This document shows positions 25,594-34,239 of a stretch of 62,264 bases of DNA, piece by piece (position 1 is the stretch's first letter; every line of letters starts with the position of its first letter). Position numbers and translations under genes: made by a program. This DNA is from DATJSN01 sp035504095 (GTDB taxonomy: Bacteria > Planctomycetota > Phycisphaerae > WQYP01), in contig DATJSN010000068.1 of the NCBI GenBank assembly GCA_035504095.1, positions 1-62,264 of the forward strand. Reading direction: 5' to 3'. A model generated the notes under the pieces. It worked only from the letters and a program-made list of their open reading frames with translations, did not search any database and was not told the DNA's origin.

Positions 25594-25836
25594 ATGAAAT
25601 TGGTCAAAATTTTTAAGATCGGCCGCAGTCAAGCGGTGAAAATACCCAAAGATTTCGAATTTCAAGAGCGTGAGGTTGCCATTGTTAAACTTGGAGAGAC
25701 GGTGATGCTTTATCCGGTGAAAAAGGGATGGGAGGTTATGGAAAAGGGCATTGGAAGTTTTACCGAAGATTTCATGTCGGAGAGAAATCAGCTGAAAGCC
25801 GTTAGACGCCGGGCAGTAAAGTGGGGACGTCGTTAG
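25594..25836 (+). CDS. Orphan VapB/VagC-like antitoxin (AbrB fold)
   Basis: The 80-residue product starts MKLVKIFKIGRSQAVKIPKDF, the swapped-hairpin AbrB DNA-binding motif of VapB/VagC antitoxins, then EREVAIVKLGETVMLYPVKKGWE. The tail (NQLKAVRRRAVKWGRR) is basic. The usual VapC PIN-domain gene does not follow; the next frame is a Sel1 protein with a signal peptide, and no PIN-like motif is seen in the 32-base gap. It may be a remnant antitoxin that has lost its toxin, or one acting on another VapC such as the one at 21978. Confidence 0.7.
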   Translation: MKLVKIFKIGRSQAVKIPKDFEFQEREVAIVKLGETVMLYPVKKGWEVMEKGIGSFTEDFMSERNQLKAVRRRAVKWGRR

Positions 25837-25868
25837 CATCGACAACTGTGTAAGATTACGGCCTGAAT

Positions 25869-27239
25869 ATGTCAGTGAAGTATTTTCAATTTTTATATGT
25901 ATTGATTGTGGCAGCGGCATTGAGTCTGTGGCCATTGCCGGCAAAGGCTGCTACCACGACAGCACCTGATTATGAGGCACTAGAGCAAGCAGCACTTAAA
26001 GGCGATGTTTCAGCGCTGGCCCAGCTTCAAGCAGCCGCCAATTCCGGAAATGCCGCCGCACAGAACGATCTCGGTTCTTATTATTATTCAAACAACGAAT
26101 ATGCGACTGCCTTTAATTGGATTCAAAAGGCCGCAATACAAGATTATATCGATGCTCAAAATAGTCTTGGCACTCTATATGCGAATGGTGAAGGAACAAA
26201 AAAGGATTACCAACTGGCTTTTAATTGGTATCAAAAAGCCGCTGTGCAGGGTCATGCAAATGCTGAATACAATTTAGGTGTTGCCTATGAGCATGGTCAT
26301 GGAACAAAACAGAATTATACTCAAGCGTTCGATTGGTATCAAAAGGCCGCACAGCAAGGTGTAATAGATGCGGAAAATAATCTGGGTGTACTTTATGAGC
26401 ACGGTCAGGGAATACAGCAAGACTACACTCAGGCGTTTAAGTGGTATCAAAAAGCCGCAACACGGGGTCATGTGGAAGCGGAAAACAATTTAGGCCTTCT
26501 CTATCAGAGTGGTAAAGGAATAAAGCGAGATTATGCCCAAGCATTTAATTGGTTTCAAAAAGCTGCAGCACAAGGCCTAGCCGCGGCAGAATACAATTTG
26601 GGCGTTGCTTATGAACACGGCCAAGGAACCCAGCAAGATTACACCCAAGCATTTGATTGGTATCAAAAAGCTGCCCAACAGGACAATGCAGAGGCGGAAA
26701 ATAATCTAGGTATATTCTATGAGGATGGCCTTGGAATAAAACAGGATTACATCCAAGCCTTTAATTGGGTTAAAAAATCGGCGGATCAAGGTAAGGCAGA
26801 AGGTGAATGTAATCTAGGTAATCTCTACATGAAGGGCCTTGGAACTCGGCAGGATTATGCTCAGGCCATTTACTGGTATGAAAAAGCCGCGGCCCAGAAT
26901 TATGCAAAAGCGGAAATCAATCTGGGACTTTTTTATTCGTATGGCTTGGGAACACAACAGAATGATAACCAAGCCTTTAATTGGTACCAGAAAGCTGCAG
27001 AACAGGATTATCCGGAAGCGGAAAACGATCTAGGTTTTTGTTATGCAAAAGGTTTGGGAACGAAGCAGGATTACACTCAGGCGTTTAATTGGTATCAAAA
27101 AGCAGCATCACAGGGAAATGCAAACGCTTGCCAAAGTCTTTCATATCTGTACAGCGAAGGACTAGGCGTAGCGGCAGATCAACAAAAAGCACAATATTGG
27201 GCTGATCGGGCGCAGCAACTTCAAAGCTATAGGAATTGA
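25869..27239 (+). CDS. Secreted Sel1-repeat protein (11 repeats)
   Basis: A 456-residue protein with a signal peptide (YVLIVAAALSLWPLPAKAA). Eleven Sel1 repeats of 36 residues follow, each with AExNLGxxYExGxGxxQDYxQAFxWYQKAA. Units 3-4 and 6-7 are nearly identical (both include YNLGVAYEHGxGTxQxYTQA), offset by 108 residues (324 bases), so the protein grew by duplication of three-repeat blocks. Sel1 repeats fold as helical solenoids for binding other proteins. The codon use is more A/T-rich than in neighbouring genes. The shorter Sel1 protein at 1204 has the same architecture. Confidence 0.85.
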   Translation: MSVKYFQFLYVLIVAAALSLWPLPAKAATTTAPDYEALEQAALKGDVSALAQLQAAANSGNAAAQNDLGSYYYSNNEYATAFNWIQKAAIQDYIDAQNSLGTLYANGEGTKKDYQLAFNWYQKAAVQGHANAEYNLGVAYEHGHGTKQNYTQAFDWYQKAAQQGVIDAENNLGVLYEHGQGIQQDYTQAFKWYQKAATRGHVEAENNLGLLYQSGKGIKRDYAQAFNWFQKAAAQGLAAAEYNLGVAYEHGQGTQQDYTQAFDWYQKAAQQDNAEAENNLGIFYEDGLGIKQDYIQAFNWVKKSADQGKAEGECNLGNLYMKGLGTRQDYAQAIYWYEKAAAQNYAKAEINLGLFYSYGLGTQQNDNQAFNWYQKAAEQDYPEAENDLGFCYAKGLGTKQDYTQAFNWYQKAASQGNANACQSLSYLYSEGLGVAADQQKAQYWADRAQQLQSYRN

Positions 27240-27408
27240 CGTTCATTGCTGCTAAAAATATCGTTCAAAAATTCTCCGCATCCCGTCGTCTTTTGGTAAA
27301 CCCGCTTCCGTGGTAAACGCTTCTCTGAATACAGAGAACCGAAAACTGAAAACTATCTGGCCACAACATCACGTACTCTGATCCCATTCAACTGTATACT
27401 TACATCAT
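27240..27408. other. Spacer upstream of rlmN
   Basis: No gene is seen. Around 27330-27355 the text GAGAACCGAAAACTGAAAAC is typical of planctomycete spacers. TATACT at 27395-27400 lies eight bases before the rlmN ATG and is a possible -10 box that would give a nearly leaderless mRNA; no convincing -35 box is seen. Confidence 0.3.
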
Positions 27409-28506
27409 ATGAGCACCACGAAACCATCCATTCTTGAACTTGATTTACCGGCGCTGGAGCGGGAATTGACCGATGCGGGCATGCCACGTTACCGCGCCGG
27501 GCAGGTGATGGAATGGATATTTAAAAAACGCGTCAAAAGCTTTGAACAGATGACCAATCTTTCGCTGGCCGACCGGCAGATGCTTGATGACCGTTTTACT
27601 ATTTTCACCGGTGAGATAGCCCGGCAGGTGCGAGCCACGGATGGAACAGAAAAAACGCTTATTCGCTGGCCTGATGGGGGACTTACAGAGAGTGTGATGA
27701 TACCCTGCGACGACGACCGGGCCGATGATTATGGCCGGACCGTCGTGGCCAAACGCCGTACAGCGTGTTTGTCCACGCAGGTGGGTTGTCCGGTGGGGTG
27801 CGCGTTTTGTGCCAGTGGGCTGCAAGGGTTTAAAGCGAATTTAACAGTTGGAAACGTGGTGGAAGAAGCGTTGCGGCTGGCGCATCTGTTGCCTGAAGAT
27901 TTGCGCCTGACCAACGTGGTTTTCATGGGTATGGGCGAGCCGCTGGCTAATTTTGACGTTACCGTCGGAGCCGTGAAGGTGCTGATGGCGCCGTGGGCGT
28001 TTCACATCAGCGGGAGAAAGATCACGGTGAGTACCGTCGGCCTGCCGCCGCAAATACGCCGTCTTGCTGATGTCGGCCTGCCGGTGACGCTGGCGATCAG
28101 CCTGCACGCGCCGAATGACGAGCTTCGCAAACAGATTATTCCCTGGGCGAAAGGCATTTCGATTGAAGTACTGGCGGAGGCGGGTGAATATTATTTCCAG
28201 ACTACAGGGCGGGAATTGACGCTGGAATACATCATGCTTGATGGCGTGAACATACTGCCCGAACATGCCCGAGAGCTCGCGGCAATAGCCAAACGCATGC
28301 GGGCAAATGTGAATTTGATTTATTACAACGAAGTTCCTGATTTGCCCTTTCGGAGGCCATCCGGTCAGGCGGCACTGGCGTTTCAGAACCAGCTTCGCAC
28401 GCTGGGGGTGAACGTGCATATTCGCCGGAGCCGCGGGCGCGACATCGCCGCCGCCTGCGGCCAATTGGCCCGGCAGGACGTACAACTCACAGCGCAGAAA
28501 GCATAA
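27409..28506 (+). CDS. rlmN: Dual-specificity RNA methyltransferase RlmN
   Basis: A 365-residue radical-SAM enzyme that methylates C2 of A2503 in 23S rRNA (and A37 in some tRNAs). The cluster motif is CPVGCAFC near residues 126-133. The conserved second cysteine is in DIAAACGQL near the C terminus, and VFMGMGEPLANF, GRKITVSTVG and AISLHAPNDELR are RlmN signatures. It lies 46 bases before hisS on the same strand. The N-terminal helical domain RYRAGQVMEWIFKKR is typical. Confidence 0.95.
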   Translation: MSTTKPSILELDLPALERELTDAGMPRYRAGQVMEWIFKKRVKSFEQMTNLSLADRQMLDDRFTIFTGEIARQVRATDGTEKTLIRWPDGGLTESVMIPCDDDRADDYGRTVVAKRRTACLSTQVGCPVGCAFCASGLQGFKANLTVGNVVEEALRLAHLLPEDLRLTNVVFMGMGEPLANFDVTVGAVKVLMAPWAFHISGRKITVSTVGLPPQIRRLADVGLPVTLAISLHAPNDELRKQIIPWAKGISIEVLAEAGEYYFQTTGRELTLEYIMLDGVNILPEHARELAAIAKRMRANVNLIYYNEVPDLPFRRPSGQAALAFQNQLRTLGVNVHIRRSRGRDIAAACGQLARQDVQLTAQKA

Positions 28507-28552
28507 TCGGCTCACTTCAAGATTTTCTGCCCATCGCGTAAACTTTCTCACC

Positions 28553-29914
28553 ATGGCCAATCAATTCCAGGCGCCCAAGGGAACACGGGATTTTTATCCC
28601 GAAGAAATGGCTGTTCGGCGTTACATCGAAGACGTCTGGCGGCGGGTTTCCATTCGTCACGGTTTTCAGGAAGTCGACGGACCGACATTTGAATCGCTGG
28701 ATTTGTATAAAGTCAAAAGCGGCGAGGAAATTGTCTCCCAGCTTTTTTCGTTCAAAGATCGCGGCGAACGCGACTTGGCGTTAAGACCGGAATTCACGCC
28801 CACGCTGGCGCGCATGGTGGTGGAAAAAGCGGCCAGCCTGCCAAAGCCTATTAAGTGGTTTTCCATTCCGCGCTGCTACCGCGCTGAACAGCCACAAAAG
28901 GGCCGCCTGCGGGAATTTGGGCAATGGAATATCGACATCATTGGCGACGCAACCGACCGCGCGGATCGCGAATGCTTGGCAGTGTGCATTGATGCACTGC
29001 TGGAATTGGGATTAAAACCTGACGATTTTAAAATCGGATGGAATCATCGCGAAATTCTCACCAAAGCCCTGGTCAGTACATTCGTAAAACCCGATCATAT
29101 AAATGATGCTTATTACATTCTTGATAAACTTCCAAAACTTGATAAGGCCGGTCGCAAAGCGCTTTACAAACGGCGTGGATGTTCGGATGAAGAGGAAAAA
29201 TATTATGATCTCATTGCAGAAGCGATTGGGACAAATATTGATGCTAAAGAACGCATTAGTTATGAGATGCGCATCCGCAAAGATTGGCCTAGAGTAGTAA
29301 ACGATCAAATCGAAACGATAAAAGCAAATCTTGAAAGTATAGGTCTTGGAAATTTCTGCCGTTTTGATATCGGAATTGTTCGCGGTCTGGCTTATTACAC
29401 CGGCTTTGTCTTTGAAGTTACCGATGCCAAAGGCGAAAACCGGGCCATCGTCGGCGGAGGGCGTTACGACGAACTCATTAAAACATTTGGCGGACCATCG
29501 CTGCCGGCTATTGGTTTTGGGATGGGGGACGTGGTTTTAGAAATCGTACTTTATGAGCGCGGTTTGCTCCCAGACAAATTAACGCCTGCGCCGGATGTAT
29601 TTATTATTAATGCATTGGATGGCACGAAAGAGCTTGAGGTATTACTGAAGGATTTCCGTCGATCAAAGTTTGACAATTCGGGCAAAATTATTGTTCGTTC
29701 GGGATTGTTTACCCAAGCCAGTTACAAGGCTACTAAAAATATTGGTAAATTGTTGCAGGAAGCGGCCGCTTCAGGCGCCCGATTTGCCGTTATTTTGGCT
29801 CCGGATGAAATCGGTCGTGGTATGGTCAAGCTCAAGGATATGGACAGACGCAACGAGGAGGATGTTCCGGTAGCCGATGTCGTTAATAAGGTTCATGCAT
29901 TACTAGTGGGGTGA
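28553..29914 (+). CDS. hisS: Histidyl-tRNA synthetase
   Basis: A 453-residue class II synthetase. Motif 2 region: KWFSIPRCYRAEQPQKGRLREF. Histidine-binding motifs are RGLAYYTGFVFEV and GGGRYDELIKTFGG, and motif 3 is PAIGFGMGDVVLE. The N terminus QAPKGTRDFYPEEM is the family signature, and the C-terminal anticodon domain runs to the end. Residues about 175-265 (bases 29080-29350) are encoded by distinctly A/T-rich codons. The gene is followed after four bases by the HYExAFE gene, suggesting cotranscription. Confidence 0.95.
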   Translation: MANQFQAPKGTRDFYPEEMAVRRYIEDVWRRVSIRHGFQEVDGPTFESLDLYKVKSGEEIVSQLFSFKDRGERDLALRPEFTPTLARMVVEKAASLPKPIKWFSIPRCYRAEQPQKGRLREFGQWNIDIIGDATDRADRECLAVCIDALLELGLKPDDFKIGWNHREILTKALVSTFVKPDHINDAYYILDKLPKLDKAGRKALYKRRGCSDEEEKYYDLIAEAIGTNIDAKERISYEMRIRKDWPRVVNDQIETIKANLESIGLGNFCRFDIGIVRGLAYYTGFVFEVTDAKGENRAIVGGGRYDELIKTFGGPSLPAIGFGMGDVVLEIVLYERGLLPDKLTPAPDVFIINALDGTKELEVLLKDFRRSKFDNSGKIIVRSGLFTQASYKATKNIGKLLQEAAASGARFAVILAPDEIGRGMVKLKDMDRRNEEDVPVADVVNKVHALLVG

Positions 29915-29918
29915 TCCA

Positions 29919-30431
29919 ATGGGGCCGCGATCCAAACGAGTGGGGCATTATGAGCTGGCGTTTGAAGATTATCTGCGCCGCAAAGGATTGCCATATATCG
30001 CGGTTGATGAAGCCAAAAAGGCTTTATTCGCAGGGGCTAAACTAAAGAGTTTTGATTTTGTCGTCTATCGGCCCAAAGGCGAGAACCTGTTGGTCGACGT
30101 TAAGGGCCGGGCATGCCGACCCAAAGGCGGCAGTGTTTCGCTGCAGAACTGGGCGACGCGCGAAGATATCGACGATTTACGCCAGTGGCAGGAAATTTTC
30201 GGCAATGGCTTTGCCGCTATGTTTGTTTTCATGTATCACTGGCCACAGCAACCGCAGAAATCACCGTTCGGCGATCTATTTTGTTTTCAGGATCGCTGGT
30301 ATTCGATGCTGGCCATCGGCATCAGTGATTATCGCGAACACATGCGCGCCCGTTCGGCTTCATGGGGAACCGTACATCTTCCGACAGAAGCTTTCCGGCG
30401 TTGCGCCAAGCCATTCGAACAGTATTTGTAA
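29919..30431 (+). CDS. HYExAFE-family protein with PD-(D/E)XK-like nuclease pattern
   Basis: A 170-residue protein whose N terminus GHYELAFEDYLRRKGLPYI shows the family-naming HYExAFE motif. A nuclease-like core follows: SFDFVVYR, then NLLVDVKGRA, which has the spacing of PD-(D/E)XK endonucleases (Asp, about 10 residues, D-x-K). Tryptophans and aromatic residues (NWATREDIDDLRQWQEIF, FVFMYHWPQ) fill the second half. The function is unknown; a nucleic-acid nuclease role is inferred from the fold pattern. It is coupled to hisS (four-base gap) and converges on maf with 23 bases between stops. Confidence 0.65.
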   Translation: MGPRSKRVGHYELAFEDYLRRKGLPYIAVDEAKKALFAGAKLKSFDFVVYRPKGENLLVDVKGRACRPKGGSVSLQNWATREDIDDLRQWQEIFGNGFAAMFVFMYHWPQQPQKSPFGDLFCFQDRWYSMLAIGISDYREHMRARSASWGTVHLPTEAFRRCAKPFEQYL

Positions 30432-30454
30432 TTGGATTATACGTCCAGCGCGGT

Positions 30455-31066
30455 TTATCTTTCCTGCAGGAAAGATTCTAATTCCTGTTTGAGCAAGCCC
30501 ATCGGCAACCCCACAACGTTGCTCCATTCGCCGCTGATGAGTTGGACCACTGGATCGTCATGATTCTGAATGCCGTATGCTCCGGCCTTGCCTTTCCAGA
30601 GCCCGGAATCGAGATACTTTTGCAGCCAGCGGGGTGAGAGTTTTTTCATGCGGCAAACGGATGTCGCGACCGCGAGCCGGCAGGTGTCGGCTTTGATCAG
30701 GGCGATTCCTGTAATCACCGCGTGTTTTTTCCCGGAAAGCGATTGGAGAATTTGCCTCCCATGAGCACGATCGCGGGCTTTGTTGATGATTTTACCATCG
30801 AGCACCACGATGGTGTCAGCGCCGATCACGATCGCAGGGCGTTTTAATTTGCCGGCCACAGCGGAAGCTTTGCGCAACGCCAGGCAGATCGGCCATATTT
30901 TGATCGGTACACTCCGTGGTCGCCGCGACAGTTCCGGTATGTGGCTTTTAATGACGCGGAATTTGAAACCAGCCTGGCGTAACAGTTCGGCGCGACGCGG
31001 CGATCCACTGGCCAAAACCAGCGGGGGAAAATGCCGAATTGTTTTATTTCGTTTCATTAGCGGCAT
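30455..31066 (-). CDS. maf: Maf-family nucleoside triphosphate pyrophosphatase
   Basis: A 203-residue Maf protein with LASGSPRRAELLRQAGF at the N terminus and VIGADTIVVLDGKII, a typical Maf signature, in the middle. Maf proteins hydrolyse canonical or modified nucleoside triphosphates (dTTP, UTP or m7GTP, depending on subgroup) and can arrest division when overproduced. The start is either ATG 31066 or ATG 31057; the latter overlaps the heptosyltransferase stop as TAATG and has GGTGG ten bases upstream, so it is slightly preferred. It is the last gene of a leftward operon after dus and the heptosyltransferase. Confidence 0.9.
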   Translation of the reverse strand: MPLMKRNKTIRHFPPLVLASGSPRRAELLRQAGFKFRVIKSHIPELSRRPRSVPIKIWPICLALRKASAVAGKLKRPAIVIGADTIVVLDGKIINKARDRAHGRQILQSLSGKKHAVITGIALIKADTCRLAVATSVCRMKKLSPRWLQKYLDSGLWKGKAGAYGIQNHDDPVVQLISGEWSNVVGLPMGLLKQELESFLQER

Positions 31067-32112
31067 TCCACCAAAATGCCCTGAATTAATTCCCAGACTT
31101 TTTCCGCCGGCAGCGATGCTAATGCGGCACTGCGATCAACCACCTGATTATTCCGGTAATCTCCTGACTGCTGGAAATGAAGCACGTGATCCATTTGGCC
31201 ATAGGGTCCGACTGAGGCCGGGTCCGTCGGGCCGTATAAACCCACAAGAGAACGTCCCAACGCGGCGGCTACGTGCAGTGGGCCGCTGTCGTTGCCGATG
31301 ACGATTTTAGCAAACCAAATCGCCGCCACCATCTGGGCCAGCGAAGTGCGTCCGGCGAGGTTGACCGCATTCGGTCCAATGCGCGTCACAATTTGCTCGC
31401 ACAGATCGCGTTCGCGCGGGTCACCCAGAATCAGGACGCAAAAATGTTCCGCGGTCAGATGATGTCCGATCTGGATGAATCCTTCTTCGGACCAGCGTTT
31501 AGCATGCCAGCGGGCGCCGGGGATAATTGCCGCGACTGGTTTGTTCGCGGGGATCAACTTTTTAACGCCGGCAAGTGCTTCAGACTGCACCGGCATGCGG
31601 AATTCCGCGGACCCTTGCACCGGTCCAAAAGGCGTTTGCAGACTTCGCATGCGCACGACCGCGAGTTGCTCTTCCCGGCTGATGTTTACTTTGTGCGTGT
31701 AGAACCAGACTGCACCTTCACGGGCGTCGGCAGCGCCGATTCGCACCCGCGCACCACTAAGCCAGGCAAGCAGGGCGCTACGCAAAAGTCCCTGAGCGTC
31801 AAAGATCACGTCGTACTTATTTTGACGGAGCTTGCCGACGAGTTGACGAAGGATATTCATCGCATGCGGCTTAAACCACCAGCCGGAAATTTCGTCACGG
31901 TCGAAAGGGATAATTTCATTTAAAGCATCGTGACCCTGAATCAGATCGGTGAGAAGAGGATGGATCATCCAATCGATTTGTGCATTGGGGAAACGCTTTT
32001 TCAGATCGCACAGCAGAGGCAGAGCGGTGGTAACGTCGCCCAGCGAACTTGGTTTAATGATCAGCATGCGCCGGGGATTTTGCATAGTGGGAGGGTGAGT
32101 ATGCTGGTTCAC
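31057..32112 (-). CDS. Glycosyltransferase family 9 (LPS heptosyltransferase-like)
   Basis: A 351-residue protein. The N terminus has RRMLIIKPSSLGDVTTALPLL, the GT9 donor-domain start seen in WaaC/WaaF. The C-terminal domain contains IVIGNDSGPLHVAAALG and LYGPTDPASVGPYG, the ADP-heptose-binding signature. The enzyme transfers heptose or a related sugar to the lipid A core at the cytoplasmic face of the inner membrane, which implies lipopolysaccharide in this organism. The start is GTG 32112, overlapping the dus stop by four bases (GTGA), so it is translationally coupled. Confidence 0.85.
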   Translation of the reverse strand: MNQHTHPPTMQNPRRMLIIKPSSLGDVTTALPLLCDLKKRFPNAQIDWMIHPLLTDLIQGHDALNEIIPFDRDEISGWWFKPHAMNILRQLVGKLRQNKYDVIFDAQGLLRSALLAWLSGARVRIGAADAREGAVWFYTHKVNISREEQLAVVRMRSLQTPFGPVQGSAEFRMPVQSEALAGVKKLIPANKPVAAIIPGARWHAKRWSEEGFIQIGHHLTAEHFCVLILGDPRERDLCEQIVTRIGPNAVNLAGRTSLAQMVAAIWFAKIVIGNDSGPLHVAAALGRSLVGLYGPTDPASVGPYGQMDHVLHFQQSGDYRNNQVVDRSAALASLPAEKVWELIQGILVECR

Positions 32113-33209
32113 GCCGCGAACTCCACGGCGTCATCGCAATTTTTATACAGGTTTTGAGCGTCCGGAACGCTTTTGGGAGGCCGGCCAGGCGCATCGACAC
32201 TGTAATAGCGCACCAGAACAGCGTCCCAATCAGCCCGCGATTTTACCGCAATGAACTCCCGCCAGACCGCAGCGCCATCGGGGTGCAGACGGGAGTATTT
32301 AATTCCAATTTTGCGCATTTGCCGCGAAGCCTGTTCTTCGCCATAGATTTTTACCGCCAGTTCAAAATGTTCCAACAGTGCCTCTCGCTGCTCGAAAACA
32401 CTGGGGACATCAACAACGGTTTGACCGTTAAGCAATTGTTCAAATTGCCGGAATATCCATGGATTGCCGATGGCGCCGCGTGCGATCCAAACGCCGTCCA
32501 CGCCGGTTTGTTGATACATGTTGAGTGCGTCGGCGGCGGTATAAACATCGCCGCTGCCGAAGAGCGTCATTTGCGGATAACGGCGTTTGAGATCACTGAG
32601 AAAATTCCAGTCCGCAACGCCGGTATATTTTTGTTCAACGGTCCGGCCATGCACGGCGACGGCCGCGAATTGCAATTCGACCGCAGCGGAAAAAATACGT
32701 TCAAAATTATCCGCGGCTTGAGTCGAATCATCCAATGCACGGCGTAATTTGAGCGTCAGAGGTCCGGGAACGACGTCGCGCACGGCGCCCAAGATGCCAA
32801 GGGCCTGTTCCGGATCGCTTAATAAATATCCACCACGGCAACGCCCCATGACTTTTCGCACCGGACAGGCGAAGTTCAGATCGATTACGTCAAAGCCGGC
32901 TTCAATCAGAATCCGGGCAGCCCTGGCGAGTTCATCGGCTTCGCTTCCCATAAGTTGACCGGCGACGGGGTGATCCTGGTCGCAAAGTATCGCGCCTTTT
33001 TCCCGGCCCCGGCCGCCTGAGAGAAGCACGCGGTCCAAGAGCGCTTCGGTGACCGCATAGGGACAGCCGCGCCGCCGGGCGGTTACGCGCATCGCCATAT
33101 CGCTATAGCCGGCCAGACCGGCCTGCATGGCGGGAATATGGAGCACGTAGGGTCCAATGCGGCAGCTTTTTGCCGTGGGTTTTGAATTTTTTTGTTTTTC
33201 TGCGATCAT
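32109..33209 (-). CDS. dus: tRNA-dihydrouridine synthase (Dus family)
   Basis: A 366-residue FMN-dependent TIM-barrel enzyme. IPAMQAGLAGYSDMAMR lies at the flavin-binding start, and the catalytic Cys is in NFACPVRKVMGR near residue 112. The C-terminal helical tRNA-binding domain includes RQMRKIGIKYSRL. It reduces uridines in the D-loop of tRNA using NADPH. The family signature and size are close to DusB, but the exact target uridine is unclear. It is the first gene of the dus, heptosyltransferase, maf leftward operon. Confidence 0.9.
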   Translation of the reverse strand: MIAEKQKNSKPTAKSCRIGPYVLHIPAMQAGLAGYSDMAMRVTARRRGCPYAVTEALLDRVLLSGGRGREKGAILCDQDHPVAGQLMGSEADELARAARILIEAGFDVIDLNFACPVRKVMGRCRGGYLLSDPEQALGILGAVRDVVPGPLTLKLRRALDDSTQAADNFERIFSAAVELQFAAVAVHGRTVEQKYTGVADWNFLSDLKRRYPQMTLFGSGDVYTAADALNMYQQTGVDGVWIARGAIGNPWIFRQFEQLLNGQTVVDVPSVFEQREALLEHFELAVKIYGEEQASRQMRKIGIKYSRLHPDGAAVWREFIAVKSRADWDAVLVRYYSVDAPGRPPKSVPDAQNLYKNCDDAVEFAA

Positions 33210-33340
33210 TTATACTGCCATGGCGCCGCTGGTTCAGTAATAACACTTCTTAAACCGATTCTTAATGTACCATGTGCCAGTGTAAACAAAAATGCATCGC
33301 GACCGGCGGCATGCTTTGGATCAGCAGAGGAAGGACTTTT

Positions 33341-34096
33341 ATGAAGCCAACGGTGGTTCTTATACATGGTTTTCCACTGAGTTCGGCGATGTGGGAACCG
33401 CAAACAAAAGGCCTTAAGGCGGCAGGCTATCGCGTCTTTACGCCTGACTTGCCAGGTTTTGGCAATAGCCGTCCAAAGTCGCAGGAATCCTGCTCAATGG
33501 AATCCTTTGCGGACGAGATTTTTTCTTTGATTAAACGCCAGGCCGGCGGGTCGGCGGTGGTTGGCGGTTTTTCCATGGGAGGTTATGTGCTTCTGGCGTT
33601 GCTGCGCGACCATCCGGAAGCGGTCAGTGCCGCAATGTTTATCGATACTCATCCAGCGGCCGACACCCCGGAAACACGGACGAACCGTCTGGCTATGGTG
33701 GAAACGGTACGTAAGCAAGGCGTTGCACCGATTGCTGAATCGATGCCGGAAAAGTTGCTCTCCAAGTCTGCGTCACCCGAACTGATGCAAGAAGTTGCCG
33801 AAATGATCCGGCGGCAGCCGCCGCAGGCCATTATTGCGGCACAGTTAGCGATGGCGGCCCGACGGGATCAAACTGATTTACTGGGCAAATTGCGGATTCC
33901 CACGCTGGTAATCGTCGGTTCCGATGATGTGATTACCCCTCCAGCGACGGCAGCTGCGTTAAGCGGGCGCATTCCATTTTCCCGTTTAGTGGAAATCCCC
34001 AGCGCCGGCCATCTCTCCAGCCTACAATCGCCGGAAATGCTCAATAATGCCATGCTTGAATTCTTAAATTCATTACCGGCGCTGCATCACGTCTGA
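33341..34096 (+). CDS. Alpha/beta-hydrolase
   Basis: A 251-residue protein starting at ATG 33341, preceded by AGAGGAAGGA; an in-frame start at 33272 is less likely. The nucleophile elbow is GGFSMGGYV near residue 78, with the oxyanion-hole segment VLIHGFPLSSAMW at the start. The catalytic His is in IPSAGHLSSLQSPE and the Asp is in IVGSDDVITPP. The family includes esterases, C-C hydrolases and haloperoxidase-like enzymes, so the substrate is not known. It is a lone gene, divergent from dus. Confidence 0.85.
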   Translation: MKPTVVLIHGFPLSSAMWEPQTKGLKAAGYRVFTPDLPGFGNSRPKSQESCSMESFADEIFSLIKRQAGGSAVVGGFSMGGYVLLALLRDHPEAVSAAMFIDTHPAADTPETRTNRLAMVETVRKQGVAPIAESMPEKLLSKSASPELMQEVAEMIRRQPPQAIIAAQLAMAARRDQTDLLGKLRIPTLVIVGSDDVITPPATAAALSGRIPFSRLVEIPSAGHLSSLQSPEMLNNAMLEFLNSLPALHHV

Positions 34097-34239
34097 TCGG
34101 TGAGATTAGCGCATTTTTTGGAAAATATTAGTAAGTTAATTGGCTCTGCGGAGACCATTTACTTATGAGGCTATAAAGCATACCATAAAGTAACGGGTGG
34201 ACATTTTTTGCCGCTTCAATTGCTCCAGGGGGTATTAAC

